From positions 15,379,798 through 15,443,797 of the forward strand of contig NC_051068.1 of the NCBI RefSeq assembly GCF_004664715.2: 64,000 nt of DNA, given 5' to 3'. Position numbers and translations under genes: made by a program. This DNA comes from Peromyscus leucopus. Lineage: Eukaryota > Chordata > Mammalia > Rodentia > Cricetidae. The notes below the pieces were generated by a model that was given only the letters and a program-made list of their open reading frames with translations, was not told the DNA's origin and searched no databases. This document shows positions 1 through 10,283 of the stretch, piece after piece (the first letter of the stretch is position 1; each line of letters begins with the position of its first letter).

Positions 1-255
1 AGGTACATACAATATTTGTCATTTTAGGTCTGAGTTTACTCACTAAGGATGATTTTTTTTTATTCTAACTCCATCCGCTTACCTACAAATTTCATCTTTT
101 CAACAGATGAATAATATTCCAGGGTGCAAATATACCACATTCTCATTATTCATTTGTCATCCATTGATGGACACTGAAGCTATTAGCAATTTCTAACTAC
201 TCTGAATAGAGCGGCAATGACCATGAATGAGCAAGTGTCTCCATAGTAGGATATG
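1..255 (-). mobile_element. LINE-1 (Lx-type) ORF2 3' end, minus strand, left part
   Basis: This is the antisense of the last part of rodent L1 ORF2, which carries the familiar stretch about a changing number of bases in the insertion host and 'gagcaagtgtctcc'. It runs off the left edge of the window and is split from its continuation at 601 by a solo LTR. Small indels and stop codons show it is dead. The L1 3'UTR lies outside the window to the left. The family assignment is from recalled rodent L1 sequence; the subfamily is uncertain. Confidence 0.85.
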
Positions 256-600
256 TGTGGGGCATTTACCCACCACCCCCACAGTTCCCCAGAGTTTTCT
301 TGAGTGTGAGCAGCAGGAAATATTAGATAGAAGGATTTATTGCGGAAAATATTGTGGAGATAAACAGATAGAAAATAAAGGATAGCCTCGAGAGGGCCTG
401 GAACCTATTCCAACGGGCCCGGACTGTCTCTGGCCCAGGGTTTTTATAGAGATGCCAAGGGGTGGAGCAAAAGACCTCCTCCCCCAGCACAGTCAAGTGC
501 AGACCATCTCAGACACCTGCACTCAGGCCCGTGGTCCTAATCATCCTCTATGCGGACCTGCTGGGTAAAGCCACAAGGAACCCGAGAACGGGCTCCCACA
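256..600 (-). mobile_element. Solo LTR, class II (ERVK/IAP-like) endogenous retrovirus
   Basis: A 345-bp LTR begins TGTGGGGC and ends GGCTCCCACA on the plus strand. It is flanked by an exact 6-bp target duplication GATATG (250-255 and 601-606), the size made by class II retroviral integrases. Read on the minus strand, it has a TATA box (CTATAAAAA, about 441-449) and a poly(A) signal (AATAAA, 336-341) in the right order for U3-R-U5, so the element is transcribed leftward. It interrupts the L1 of 1-3790, so it is younger than that L1. No internal retroviral sequence remains, as expected after LTR-LTR recombination. Its first about 111 U3 bases recur inside the provirus LTRs at 36.98 and 38.81 kb. 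Confidence 0.88.
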
Positions 601-896
601 GATATGGAAAACTTTGGGTATATGCCCAAGAGTGATACCTCTGAATCTTGAGGTAGACCTATTCCTGGCTTCCTGATGAACCAACACATTGATTTCCATA
701 GTAGCTATACAAGTTTTTACTTCCACCAGCAATGGATGATTGTTCCTCCTACTCCATATCCTTACCAACATGAGTTGTCATTTGCTTTATTGATTTTGGC
801 CATTATGACTGGTAAAAGTTGAAATCTCAAAGTAGTTTTGATTTGCATTTCCCTGATGACTGAAGATGTTGAATGTATTTTCCAGGTTTCCCCAGT

Positions 897-900
<4 letters not shown>

Positions 901-949
<49 letters not shown>
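901..949. repeat. (GT)n microsatellite
   Basis: An uninterrupted GT run of about 49 bases lies inside the L1. The open frame around it (poly Val/Cys) is an artefact of the repeat. Confidence 0.98.
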
Positions 950-981
950 GAGAACTCTCTATCTAGCTTTCTACCCCACTT

Positions 982-1155
982 CTTTTTTTTTTTTTTTTTT
1001 TTTTTTTGGTTTTTCGAGACAGGGTTTCTCTGTGTAGCTTTGCGCCTTTCCTGGGACTCACTTGGTAGTCCAGGCTGGCCTCGAACTCACAGAGATCCAC
1101 CTGGCTCTGCCTCCCAAGTGCTGGAATTAAAGGCGTGCTCCACCACCGCCCGGCT
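982..1155 (-). mobile_element. B1 SINE (cricetid type), minus strand
   Basis: A full-length antisense B1 has its A-tail as a T-run at 983-1007. The body contains 'GAGACAGGGTTTCTCTGTG' and 'TTTGCGCCTTTCC', and the 5' end lies at CCGCCCGGC. An 11-bp target duplication CTACCCCACTT flanks it (971-981 and 1158-1168). It is 7SL-derived, with an RNA polymerase III promoter in the minus-strand head. The TTTGCGCC segment is what suggests a cricetid rather than Mus. It inserted into the older L1. Confidence 0.95.
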
Positions 1156-2967
1156 TACTACCCCACTTTTTAATTGGGTTATTTGTTTTCTTGATTCCAG
1201 GTTTTTTTTAGTTCTGTATATATTTTAGATATTAACTCTCTATTGGATGTGTTATTGGCAAAGATCTTTTCCTACTCTGTAGCCTGCCATGTTGCCTGAA
1301 TAATGGCGTCCTTTGCTTTACAGAAGCTTTTTCAGTTTCATGAGGTTCCATTTATTAGTTGTTGCTCTTAGTGCCTTGCTATCAGTGTTCTGTTCAGAAA
1401 GTTGTCTCCTGTGGCAAAGAGTTCAAGGCTATTTCCCACTTTCTCTTCTATCAGATTCAGAATATCTGTCAAGGTTCTTGATCCATTTGGGGTTGAGGTT
1501 CTGGCAGAGTGATGAACTTGGATCTATTTGCATTCTTCTATACACAACCATTCCGTTTGATCAGCACCATTTGTTGGAAGATGTTGTCTTTTCTCCAGTG
1601 TATATTTGTGTCTCAATTGTCAAATGTCCGGTGTCCAGTGGTGTGTGGACTTATGTCTGGGTCTTCAATTCAATTCCATTGGTCAACATGTTGGTTACAT
1701 CAATACCATGCCAATTTTCACTACTTTATATGTTCTGTAGTACAGCTTGAAATCGAGAATGATGATACCTCCAGTAGTTCTTTTATTACCCAGGATTGCT
1801 TTAGCTATCCTGAGATTTTGTGTTTCCATATGAAGCTGAGACATCATGAAGAGATGTTGATTTTGTTAAAGGCTTTTTTTTTTTCTACATCTAATGAGAT
1901 GATCATGTGGTTTTTGTCTTCCAATCTGTTTATGTGGTAGATTATGTTTAATCCATTTACATGTGTTAAACCATTTTCCTGTATCTCTGGGATGTAGCCA
2001 ATTTTGATCATGGTGGATAATCTTTTGATGTCTTCTTAAATGCAGTCTGCAAATATTTTACTGAGAATTTCTGCATGTTTTTATAAGGGATATTGGTCTA
2101 TAATTTTCTTTTTGTGTTGGGTCTTTGTTTGGTTTCAATGTCAGGGTAATTGTGGCCTTATAAAAAGAATTAGAAAATATTCCTACAGTTTCTATTTTGT
2201 AGAAAATTTAATGGGTATTGATGTTCATTGTTATCTTGAGATTTGTAAATTTCTATGCTTGGCCCTGTGTTTCTTATTTTTACATTTATTTATTTATTTA
2301 CTGCTTTTATTTCACAAAGATTTATTGTCTGTTTAAATTGTTTATTTGATATGGATTTAACTTTGGTAGGTTATATTTATCAATAAATTCTTCTATTTCT
2401 GTTAGATTATTTTTTAAGTTTAGTGGAGTATAAATTTTCAAAGTGTGTCCTCATGATTCTTTAAAATTCTTCCATATCTGTTGTAAAGTCCCTCCTTTTC
2501 ATTTATTAATTTGGATTTTCTCTCTCCATCTTTTGGTTAATTTGGCTGCTTATTTGTCAATCTTTAAGATTTTCTAAAAGAACCAACTCTTCTTTGTTGT
2601 TGTTGTTGATGATGTTGTTTCTATGTCATTGACTTCAGCCCTGAGTTTGATTATTTCTTATCATCTGGAGTTTTTCTTTCTTTTTTTTTTTTTGGTATTA
2701 TTTCTTCTTGTTGCACTGGAGGTTTCAGATGTGCCTAACCTGTTAGTATGAGATCTTTCCATTTTTTTTAAAGTATAGGTGCTTAGTGCTATGAACTTGC
2801 CTCATAGAACTACCCTCATAGCACCCTATAGGTTTGGGTATATTGTATTTTTGTTTTTATTCAATTCTAAAAGCTTTCATTTCTGCCTTGAACCATTTTT
2901 TTGTTCAGTAGTGAGTTATCCAGTTTCTGTGACTTTTTATACTTTTTTGTTATTATTGATATCCAAC

Positions 2968-3122
2968 TTTTTTATATGCATTGGTGTTTTGCCTGCATGT
3001 ACATCTGTGTGAGAGTGTCAAATCTTGGAGTTACAGATAGTTGTGAGCTGCCATGTGGGTTCTGGAAGTTGAACTCAGGTCCTCTGGAAGAGCAACCAGT
3101 GCTCTTAACTGCTGAATCATTC
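2968..3122 (-). mobile_element. B3 (B2-family) SINE, minus strand
   Basis: The antisense of a tRNA-derived B2/B3 SINE is recognised by 'GTTTTGCCTGCATGTA', 'GAGCTGCCATGTGGG' and 'CCTCTGGAAGAGCA'. The minus-strand head (Pol III promoter) is eroded near 3110-3122. Imperfect flanking repeats (ATATCCAACTTTT and ATATCCATTTTC) look like the target duplication. It interrupts L1 ORF2. Confidence 0.85.
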
Positions 3123-3789
3123 ATATCCATTTTCATTCCACAGAGGTCAGATAGGATGCAGATAGGTATTTCAAATATTTGTGTATCTATTGAGACATGC
3201 TTTCTGTCCAAGTATACGATCAATTTTGGAGAAAGTTCCATGAGGTATTCAGAAGAAAGTATATTCTTTTCTATTTCAGAGAAAGTTTCTGTTGATAATT
3301 GCTAGATCTATTGGACTTACAGTGTTATTTTATGTGTGTATGTTATGTTATTTTATGTATTTTTAGCTCTAGTAGTTTCTTTTATGAACTTTAGTGCCTT
3401 GTATTTGGTGCATAATAAGTCCTGTTATTTTATTGTTATTATATGGGTCCCCCCTTTTGATTTATGTATCCCTTGTGTCTTCTTGGGTGTGGTTAACCTC
3501 TTTAGACTGAAGTTTTCCTTCTAGTGACTTATAGAAATTACTTCAATTTGATTTTATCATGGAATATTTTTCTTTCTCCATCAATTTTTGATTGATTGTT
3601 TTGCTGGGTATAGTAGTCTGGGCTGGTATTTGTGATCTCTTAGAGTTTGCAGAATATCTGTCCAGACCCCTCTGGCTTTCAGTCTCCATTGAGAAGTAAG
3701 ATGTTATTCTCATGGATCTGTCTTTAGATGTTACTTGGCCTTTTCCTCTTGCAGCTTTTAACATTTTTCTTTGTTCTTTACACTTAGTG

Positions 3790-4140
3790 ATTTTATATAT
3801 ATGGAGAGACACCATGACCGTGGCTACTCTTGTAAAGGAAAACATTTAATTGAAGTGGTAGCTTATAGTTTCAGAGGTTCAGTTCATTATCATCATGGCA
3901 GGGAGCATGGTGGTGTGCAGATACACATGGTGCTAGAGGAATAGCTAAGAGTCCTACATCTTGCAAGCAACAGGAAGTTGTGTGAGACATTGGGCAGCAT
4001 TCTGAGCATAGGAAACCTCAAAGCCCACCCCACAGTGATACACTTCCTCCAACAAGGCCATACCTACTTCAACAAAGCCACACCTCTTAGTAGTGCCACT
4101 CCCCATGAGCTTATGGGGCCAATTATATTCAAACCACAAG
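3790..4140. repeat. Rodent interspersed repeat (RMER-like, class uncertain)
   Basis: The segment starts near 'GAGAGACACCATGACC' and ends near 'CAATTATATTCAAACCACA'. I recognise it as a common rodent repeat containing 'CACTTCCTCCAACAAGGCC' and 'TAGTGCCACTCCCC'. I cannot name the family safely; a nonautonomous LTR or RMER entry is likely. It abuts the 5'-truncated end of the L1 ORF1. Confidence 0.55.
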
Positions 4141-4655
4141 TTTTCCTCTAGAAAGCATTGACTAGTACAGGATGGCCATAGCCATGTTGAAGACACAATT
4201 ATCTTGTGACACCTGTGACTCTTTCAGTTCTTCATAGTCCCAGACAAGACATATCTAAGGGCAGGAACAGACTTTAAATGAATCTTATACCAATCCAAGA
4301 GTTTCGGGCTCTTGTTGGACTGTCTGAGAGAAGATCTGAGCAGGACACTAGGATCTTCTGCACCACAATTTCTCCACATTTACACCCAGCACATGATAAG
4401 GTGAGGGTGTGACATTAGAAGATCAGCTCCTGTTAGACTTCCTCCAAATAAGGAGAATTCTAAAATTTTTGTCCTAGTTTTAACCTATGACAAGTCCCTC
4501 CTAAACCTACTTCTAAATAAAAGGAAGGAGAAGGATGGAGAGAGAGAAGGAGGGACAGAGGTGAGAAAGAAGGAGTGGAAGAGAGGGAGGCAGAGGGGCA
4601 GAAGGTTGGTTAAAGTAATGTACATTTTATGTGGTAATCATTTTCACTGTTTCAA
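4141..4655. other. Unassigned sequence with a GA-rich tract
   Basis: I see no gene. Positions 4499-4606 are a purine-rich tract (repeated GGAGAGAG, GGAGGCAGAG). The part before it does not match a repeat I can name. Confidence 0.5.
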
Positions 4656-4659
4656 AAAA

Positions 4660-5455
4660 AATGACTGGTTATGAAGAGAAACTGGAAAATGACACTGTAG
4701 GAAAATTAAGACCCTCTCCTCAAAAGGCTCAGAGGGTCAAAAGGCAAAATGCAAGACAGTAGTCCCTATCTACAATACTTGTATATGACAAAGATCTAGA
4801 ACACAGAGAGAACTTATTTCAGCCAGTGAGAACAAAAAAAGAAAGAAAATCTAAGGAATGTGGACAAAAAAACTCAAACAGAATTTTTACAAAGATAATT
4901 TATCCAAACAGACATGAGAAAATAGTCCTTAGTCATCAGCAAAACATGGGTCTTTAAACAATTGTAGTCAGCTTTAGTACAATGGATAAGACTAAGTCCC
5001 AGTACAGTTGGCTCGCTGCTGGGGGCAGGGTGCAAGTTACAATAACCACTGCAAAAACTTGAAAGCATCAGTCAGTCACATTGGCACACAGAGCCTCACA
5101 GGCCGAACCACACCAAAACGCTCACACTCTCACACGTGTATCAGATTGTTAATAAGAATGCTCAGGGTGGTACTGTCATCAACAGCACCAGCTGGGAACT
5201 GTGTACTGACAGCCACAGAGTTATTCTGCTGGGGGATATTAATAAGGGGAGTTTTATTCATCAGTGAAAATGAATGAACTTGTTATGTATAGGAACATGA
5301 GAGAATCTCACAAATACAGTGAGTAAAAGAAACTGAATGAAACTAAGCAACAGGTGAAAAACGTGGACAGTCATGTCAATCACAGGGAGACGACTATGAT
5401 GACCAGCAAGGGACACATTTTGGTTTCTGTATGTAGCATTTCCAGGAGTACTCAG
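4660..5455 (+). mobile_element. Ancient LINE-1 (L1M-type) ORF2 3' portion, plus strand
   Basis: This is a diverged plus-strand match to the end of mammalian L1 ORF2. It has 'caaagatctagaacacagagagaac', then the segment on 'cagtgaaaatgaatgaact', then 'gagaatctcacaaatac' and 'gaaactgaatgaaac'. The divergence is far higher than in the Lx elements nearby, which fits a fossil that predates the rodent radiation. No intact frame exists. Subfamily and exact ends need a repeat search. Confidence 0.65.
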
Positions 5456-6347
5456 TTTCTTGGTGTCTATAAGGCTACACAGATGTGCTCACAGTGAGAA
5501 TTCATTGTGATGCATATGTACAACACATGTTCTTTCTGCATAATGTACATATGCATAATGAAAAATGATTTATTAAGTAGCAAATTAAGAAAATACAAAT
5601 ACACAAAGTTAATAAGTGGGAAATAGTTATCAAATTTAAGCAAACCTTTAGAAAATGAGACTAATTTGTACAACTCAGTACAAAAAACATTTTCAGCCCC
5701 AGATAAAACATATTTTCTAGAAAAATACAACTTATCCTAATAGAGGTAAAAAAACTAAAGCATTTTGATTCTAAATAAATAAGTAAATGGAAATTATACT
5801 ACTATATCCATGGAGAAATCCAAAGAACAAATGAAAAAGCTTTTTAGAACAATAACAAAATTTAGTAAAGTATCAGATCATAAAATCATCATTCAGAGAT
5901 CAACAAACTTCATGGGTGCAAATACACCAGGTGGGATGGAGAAGATTCCTGCAACTGCCACATGGAAAGACATGGACTTGAAGAGAATGACCGAGTCATT
6001 TTACTGTAATCAGACAGGTGGGACACTGAGACAGGAAGCACAGCAGGGGGCCAATCATTCTGACACAGCAGTGAGGGACAGCATTTGCCAGACCTTCAGG
6101 GACAGGCACACTGTCCTATCCATGGGTTTGGGGTCAGCAAATGGTCACATGGGAAAGGATAACATTTGACCCCTTCCTCATATCTCACACAAAGAAAAAA
6201 TCTGATATGTTAGATTTGAATATTGCTGTTTAATGAGCCACACGAGCACTAGAAGTGAGGTTCATGCAAAGGGGAAAATATGCCTTAGATCTGGGAAGGG
6301 CACCCATCTCCAAACAAATCTTGTTATCCAGAAGGAACTCATAACTT
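5456..6347. other. Unassigned AT-rich sequence, no supported gene
   Basis: It holds a 119-codon plus-strand frame (5810-6169) with no domain I recognise, no clear splice context and no obvious codon bias, so I treat it as chance. The last part (6230-6347) may belong to an older L1, but the match is weak. Confidence 0.45.
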
Positions 6348-6358
6348 AAGAATACACA

Positions 6359-7307
6359 ATCCTCTTGTCAGCAAAGAGGCTTCATCCAGCAACCAATGGA
6401 AACAGATGCAGAGACCCACAGCCAAACATTAGGAGGAGCTTGGGGAATCCTGTGGAAGAATGGGAAGAAGGATTATAGGAACCAGAGGGGTCAAGGACAC
6501 CACAAGAAAATCACAGAATCAACTAACCTGAGCTCATAGGAACTCTTGGAGACTGAACTGACAACTAGGGAGCCTGCATGGGACTGACCTAGGTCTTTTG
6601 CATATATATTACAGTTGTCTAACTTGATCTTCTTGTGGGACTCCTAACAGTGGGAGCAGGGTGTAGCTGGAGTTTTTTGTGTCCACTCAGCTCCTTCAGC
6701 CACTCAGACCCAAGTAAACACACAGAGACTTATATTACTTATAAACTGTATGGCCTTGGCAGGCTTCTTGCTATCCAGTTCTTATATCTTAAATTAACCC
6801 ATTTCAATTAATCTATAAGTTGCCATGTGGCTCATGGCTTACCAGTACTTTACATCTTACTTTTCATGACAGTGGCTGCTGGTAGCATCTCCTGACTCAG
6901 CCTTCCACATTTCAGAATTCTCCTCTCTCTTGTTCCACATATTCTATACTTCCTGCCTGGCTACTAGCCAATCAGCATTTTATTTATCAATCGATCAGAG
7001 CAACACATTCACAGCATACAGAAAATCCCCAGCAGCAGGGACTGTCTTTGACTCTTTTGCAGGCTTTTGGGACTCTATTCCTCATACTGGGCTGCCTTAT
7101 TCAGCCTTAATACTAGGGGAAGTATCTAGTCTTACTGCAACTTGATATGCCATGTTTGGTTGATATCTGTGGGGGGCCTGCCCTTTTCTGAATAAAAACA
7201 GAGAAGGAATGGATTCAGGGGTGGGGTGGGGTAGAGTGGAGTGAGAGGTGAGAGGAGGGAAAACTGCAGTTAGAATGTAAAACAAACTAATAATAATAAT
7301 TTTTAAA
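6359..7307 (+). mobile_element. 5'-truncated LINE-1 (Lx) 3'UTR insertion, plus strand
   Basis: Only the L1 3'UTR is present. It has the landmarks 'agatgcagagacccacagcc', 'ccagaggggtcaaggacacc', 'ggtcttttgcatatatatta' and a terminal 'gaatgtaaaacaaac' followed by an A/T-rich tail. A target duplication close to AAGAATACACA (about 6348-6358) and AAGGAATACACA (about 7308-7318) brackets it, so this was one 5'-truncated retrotransposition. It landed in sequence that continues as the L1 of about 7319-10945, and was itself split later by the solo LTR at 6662-7034. Confidence 0.8.
6662..7034 (-). mobile_element. Solo LTR, class II ERV, same family as the 36.6-kb provirus
   Basis: A 373-bp LTR runs from TGTAGCTGGAG to CCCCAGCA, with an exact 6-bp target duplication GCAGGG (6656-6661, 7035-7040). 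It shares with the provirus LTRs the left terminus TGTAGCTGGAGTTTT, the block 'cacagagacttatatta' and the CCAAT-containing end 'tttatttatcaatcgatca'. It lacks the 111-bp graft present in the provirus LTRs. Like them, it reads on the minus strand. It splits an L1 3'UTR. Confidence 0.88.
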
Positions 7308-7369
7308 AGGAATACACACTTCTAAATAGAGGAATCTCAATTAGCTGAGAAACACGTAAAAATATTCAA

Positions 7370-7586
7370 ATGTGGGGATGAGGTAGACAGAGGCAGGCAG
7401 ATATCTGTGAGTTTGAGGCTGTTTGGAAATCTACATGGTGATAGGATCTCTAGCCATGCTCCCATGACCCTGCATGCACTGGCAAGGTGCTTAGTCATTT
7501 CCAGGGCCATAAGTCCTATGTAGATACAAAGTGAGATCCAGGACTGCCAGGCTGTTACACAGAGAAGCTCTGTCTTGAAACACACA

Positions 7587-7640
<54 letters not shown>

Positions 7641-7656
7641 AGCAAACAAACAAAAG
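7370..7656 (+). mobile_element. B1 SINE with an internal foreign insert and a (CA)n tail
   Basis: This is a plus-strand B1. The left part is 'gacagaggcaggcag..gtgagtttgaggc'. The right part is 'acaaagtgagatccagg..gaagctctgtcttgaaa'. About 11 bp of the consensus middle is replaced by roughly 105 bp of unrelated DNA (7417-7523). The tail has become (CA)n at 7580-7636. Target duplications AAATATTCAA (left about 7361-7369, right about 7657-7668) place it within L1 ORF2. Confidence 0.8.
7417..7523 (-). repeat. 107-bp inverted copy of 9356-9462
   Basis: The reverse complement of this segment matches 9356-9462 at 106 of 107 positions by my reading (single difference ATGTAG versus ATGAAG). It lies in the middle of a B1. 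The partner lies in LTR-associated sequence about 1.9 kb away. Confidence 0.93.
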
Positions 7657-7720
7657 AAATATTCAATATCCTTAGCTATCAGGGAAATGCAAATCAAAAC
7701 TACTTTGAGATTTCATCTTA

Positions 7721-8171
7721 ACTGGGGGCCCACAGAGACTCCATAGTGTGGCCTTATTCCATCTTGATTCAAGGTCAAAGAGTTCGAGCTTGTTTTGCCC
7801 ACAAGGCTGCATAATAGGATGTTTTGGCCAAAGGCATGGTTACCAGGTGTCTTATACTTCAAGGCCTAATTACAGGATATTTTGCCATAAGGAATGGCTA
7901 CTAGATGTTTTGAGAACTAAGGAAGTGTTTACACTTGTTTGTACTTTGTCCTTGACAGGGGGAAGTCTTTTGCCTCTCCCCTTACTGGTGTATAAAAAGC
8001 CCATGAGGAATAACCTTGGGGCAACTGTGGTATTGACCCACAGCCCTCCCGATGCTATCATGTGTCTCTGTCTTTTTCTTTTATGTCTACTTCTCTATTT
8101 TTCATATCTATCATTTCTCAATCATCTCTCCTCCCTTCAAGGACTGTTGAATAGTTGGGTGGGGCCTGGCA
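7721..8171 (+). mobile_element. Solo LTR (probable class II ERV), plus strand
   Basis: A 451-bp insertion is flanked by a 6-bp duplication ATCTTA (7715-7720 and 8172-8177). The L1 reads cleanly across when it is removed. The left end reads ACTGGGGGCC rather than a perfect TG; the right end is GCCTGGCA. A TATA box TATAAAAAG sits at 7991-7999. The pyrimidine-rich stretch from 8065 resembles a U5 region. No family name is recognised, and it is unrelated to the other LTRs in the window as far as I can see. Confidence 0.7.
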
Positions 8172-9082
8172 ATCTTACAACTGTCAGAATGGTTAAAATC
8201 AATAATACAAGTGACAGCTCATGCTGCCAAGGATGTGGAGCAAGGAGAATATTCCTCCAGTGCTGGTGGGAGTGCAAACTTGTATAGCTACTTTGGAAAT
8301 CAATATGGTGGTTCTTCAGAAAATTGGGAATTGATCTACCTCAAGACCCAGCTATACAACTCCTGGTCATATACCCAAAGGATGCTCCCTCCAAACACAA
8401 GGACACTTGCTCAACTATGTTCATAGCAGCTTTATTTGTAATAGCCAGAACCTGGAAACAACCTAGATGTCCTTCAACTGAGGAATGAATGGGTAAAAAA
8501 ATGTGGTACATTTACACAATAAACTATTTACTCAGCTGTTTAAAAATGATGTCATGAAATTTGCAGGTAAATGGAGGCAACTAGAAAAAAATCATCCTGA
8601 GTGAGGTAACCCAGACCCAGAAAGACAAGTATGGGATATATTCACTTATAAATGGATATTAACTGTTAAGTAAACGATAACCAAGCCAGAATCCATAGAC
8701 CCAGAGAGGTTAGGTAAAGAGGGGCTCTAGGGGAGGTGCGTGGATCTCCAGGGGAATGGGAAATAGAATAGATTTTGCAGGTAGACTCAGGTCGAGTGGG
8801 GACAGGAGCAGGAGGGATCAGGTAAAGTGGGAGGTAGGATGGAGATGGGATGAAGAGAGAATTCAGAGAGAGACAGCTAGAACTGGGAGCCTTAGGAGAT
8901 GGTATGAAAACCTAGTTCAGTGGGACCTTCGTGGATTCTATGGGAGTGAACCTAGTGAGTACTCCTAGTAATAGGCTATAAGGAGTCTCAACAGGCCATC
9001 TCTTCTAGCCAGGCAAGGCTCCCAGTGGTGGGCCATTGTTGCACTCAGCTCAGTTGCTGGCAGAAGTTGTGAGGCGTCCCAT

Positions 9083-9607
9083 GTATTAGTTTTGTGCAGC
9101 GCTGTTTACCCTGTGAGAAAAGTCATAAGGCACAACAAAACCCACTATAAGAGTTTATTAGAAGATGGGAGGGACAGAAAAGAATGTGCTTAGGCCAGTT
9201 TGGAAGACACGTGCAGAAAAAGGAGGAAGGTACATGGGATCTGCCTTTTATGGACTCATCTGCGCATGTGCATATGGGATTACATAGCTACGCCACACAT
9301 GCTATGATTACATGGTCATGCTGCATGTAAATTATGAGACCTCAAAGCATACAGACTACATAGGACTTATGGCCCTGGAAATGACTAAGCACCTTGCCAG
9401 TGCATGCAGGGTCATGGGAGCATGGCTAGAGATCCTATCACCATGAAGATTTCCAAACAGCCCAGGCTGATGATAGGACATCAGAATTGCTCTCCACAAA
9501 CTGATGGTGAGGCATTGCTGAGGACAACATCTGCATAGCTCATTGACATGGAGAGGTCGAGCGAGTGCCTGCATGGAGCTTTCACCCCTATGTTCTAGTC
9601 TCTTAAG
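9083..9607 (-). mobile_element. LTR-like ERV sequence, minus strand
   Basis: On the minus strand, a TATA-like CATAAAAGG (about 9244-9252) precedes an AATAAA (9154-9159) with an LTR-like spacing of about 90 bp. 'CACATGCGCAGATGAG' lies just upstream. The rest (9356-9607) may be retroviral interior or another LTR piece; it contains the source of the inverted copy at 7417. The whole 9083-9979 block sits between L1 pieces that both carry TCCCAT (9077-9082, 9980-9985), a possible target duplication. Confidence 0.55.
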
Positions 9608-9962
9608 TGTGGGAGTCCAGCTCCCACCTTTTGAAGGGGTCTTAGGTGGAGGAGAGAGGGATAAGAAAATATCAGGTAGAATTATAGGCCTAAACGATAA
9701 GAAGAAAGACAGAAACACATGATAGCTTCGGGAGGGCCTGGATCAATACCCAATAGTCTTCTCGTTTATTTAAAAGGGCTTTTTATAATATGCAAAGGGG
9801 AGAGGCAAAAGACCTCCCCCTTGAAAGATCAAAGCACACTGTACAGCCAAGTATAGACCCTTCCAAACACCTGGTAAACACACCTGTGGTCAGATCATCT
9901 CCTTATGCAGCCCTTCTGGGTAAAGCAAGCTCAGATTCACTGACCCTGAATATGTTCTCACA
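9608..9962 (-). mobile_element. LTR related to the 256-600 LTR, minus strand
   Basis: This 355-bp segment runs from TGTGGGAGTCC to ATGTTCTCACA. It aligns with the LTR at 256-600 through landmarks in the same order: 'gatagcttcgggagggcctgg', a plus-strand 'tttttata' (minus-strand TATA box, about 9781-9788), 'aaaagacctccccc' and 'ttctgggtaaag'. It is clearly diverged from that copy, so it is older or from a sister subfamily. It sits in the same L1 gap as the sequence at 9083-9607, and the two may be remains of one element. Confidence 0.72.
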
Positions 9963-10244
9963 AGGAAGCCTATGTGGCCTCCCATAGGGAAGGTACTCTG
10001 AAGGCTATCAAAAGAAAAATGTGGACACCAATCTAGCCATAAAACCCTTGATCTACAATCTGTCCTGCCTGCAAGATGTGCTGGGGCAATGGTAACACAG
10101 AACTGGTGGGATCAGTCAACCGATGTCTGATTTAACTTGAGACCCACTCCATGAGAGGGAGTCCATACCCAATATTGGTTGGCTAGCCAAGAACATGAGA
10201 CTAAATATCCCAGAAATTTAGGGCAGAACCAAACATGACTGGCC

Positions 10245-10283
10245 TATAAATAAATAAGTAAGTAAATAAATAAATAAATAAAT
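10245..10283. repeat. (AAAT)n microsatellite
   Basis: An AAATAAATAAGT-type run lies within the L1 3'UTR, where this family usually has an A-rich stretch. Confidence 0.9.

Larger units (their letters stand above)
601..3790 (-). mobile_element. LINE-1 (Lx-type) minus strand, ORF2 through ORF1 C-terminus
   Basis: This continues the L1 after the solo LTR. Going rightward it passes through antisense ORF2: C-terminal region (to about 1200), reverse transcriptase region (about 1200-2250), linker and endonuclease region (about 2280-3520). The minus-strand frame at 3543-3845 encodes the C-terminal part of ORF1, with the 'GKGQVTSKDRSMRITSYFS' block typical of the rodent L1 RNA-binding protein. Frames are broken by stops and indels throughout, so no protein is made. 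It is interrupted by (GT)n at 901-949, a B1 at 982-1155 and a B3 at about 2970-3122. Sequence 5' of ORF1 is missing; a different repeat begins at about 3790. Confidence 0.85.

Noticed and set aside
899..1228. 109-codon plus-strand frame
   Set aside because: It runs through a (GT)n tract and an antisense B1.
1313..1940. Overlapping plus-strand frames of about 145 codons
   Set aside because: They are the antisense of L1 ORF2.
5810..6169. 119-codon plus-strand frame as a possible gene
   Set aside because: No recognised domain, no splice or promoter context, and it lies in a repeat-dense block.
9077..9082. Firm TSD call for the 9083-9979 LTR cluster
   Set aside because: TCCCAT is present on both sides, but the inserted block does not begin and end with clean TG...CA, so the boundary is left as possible only.
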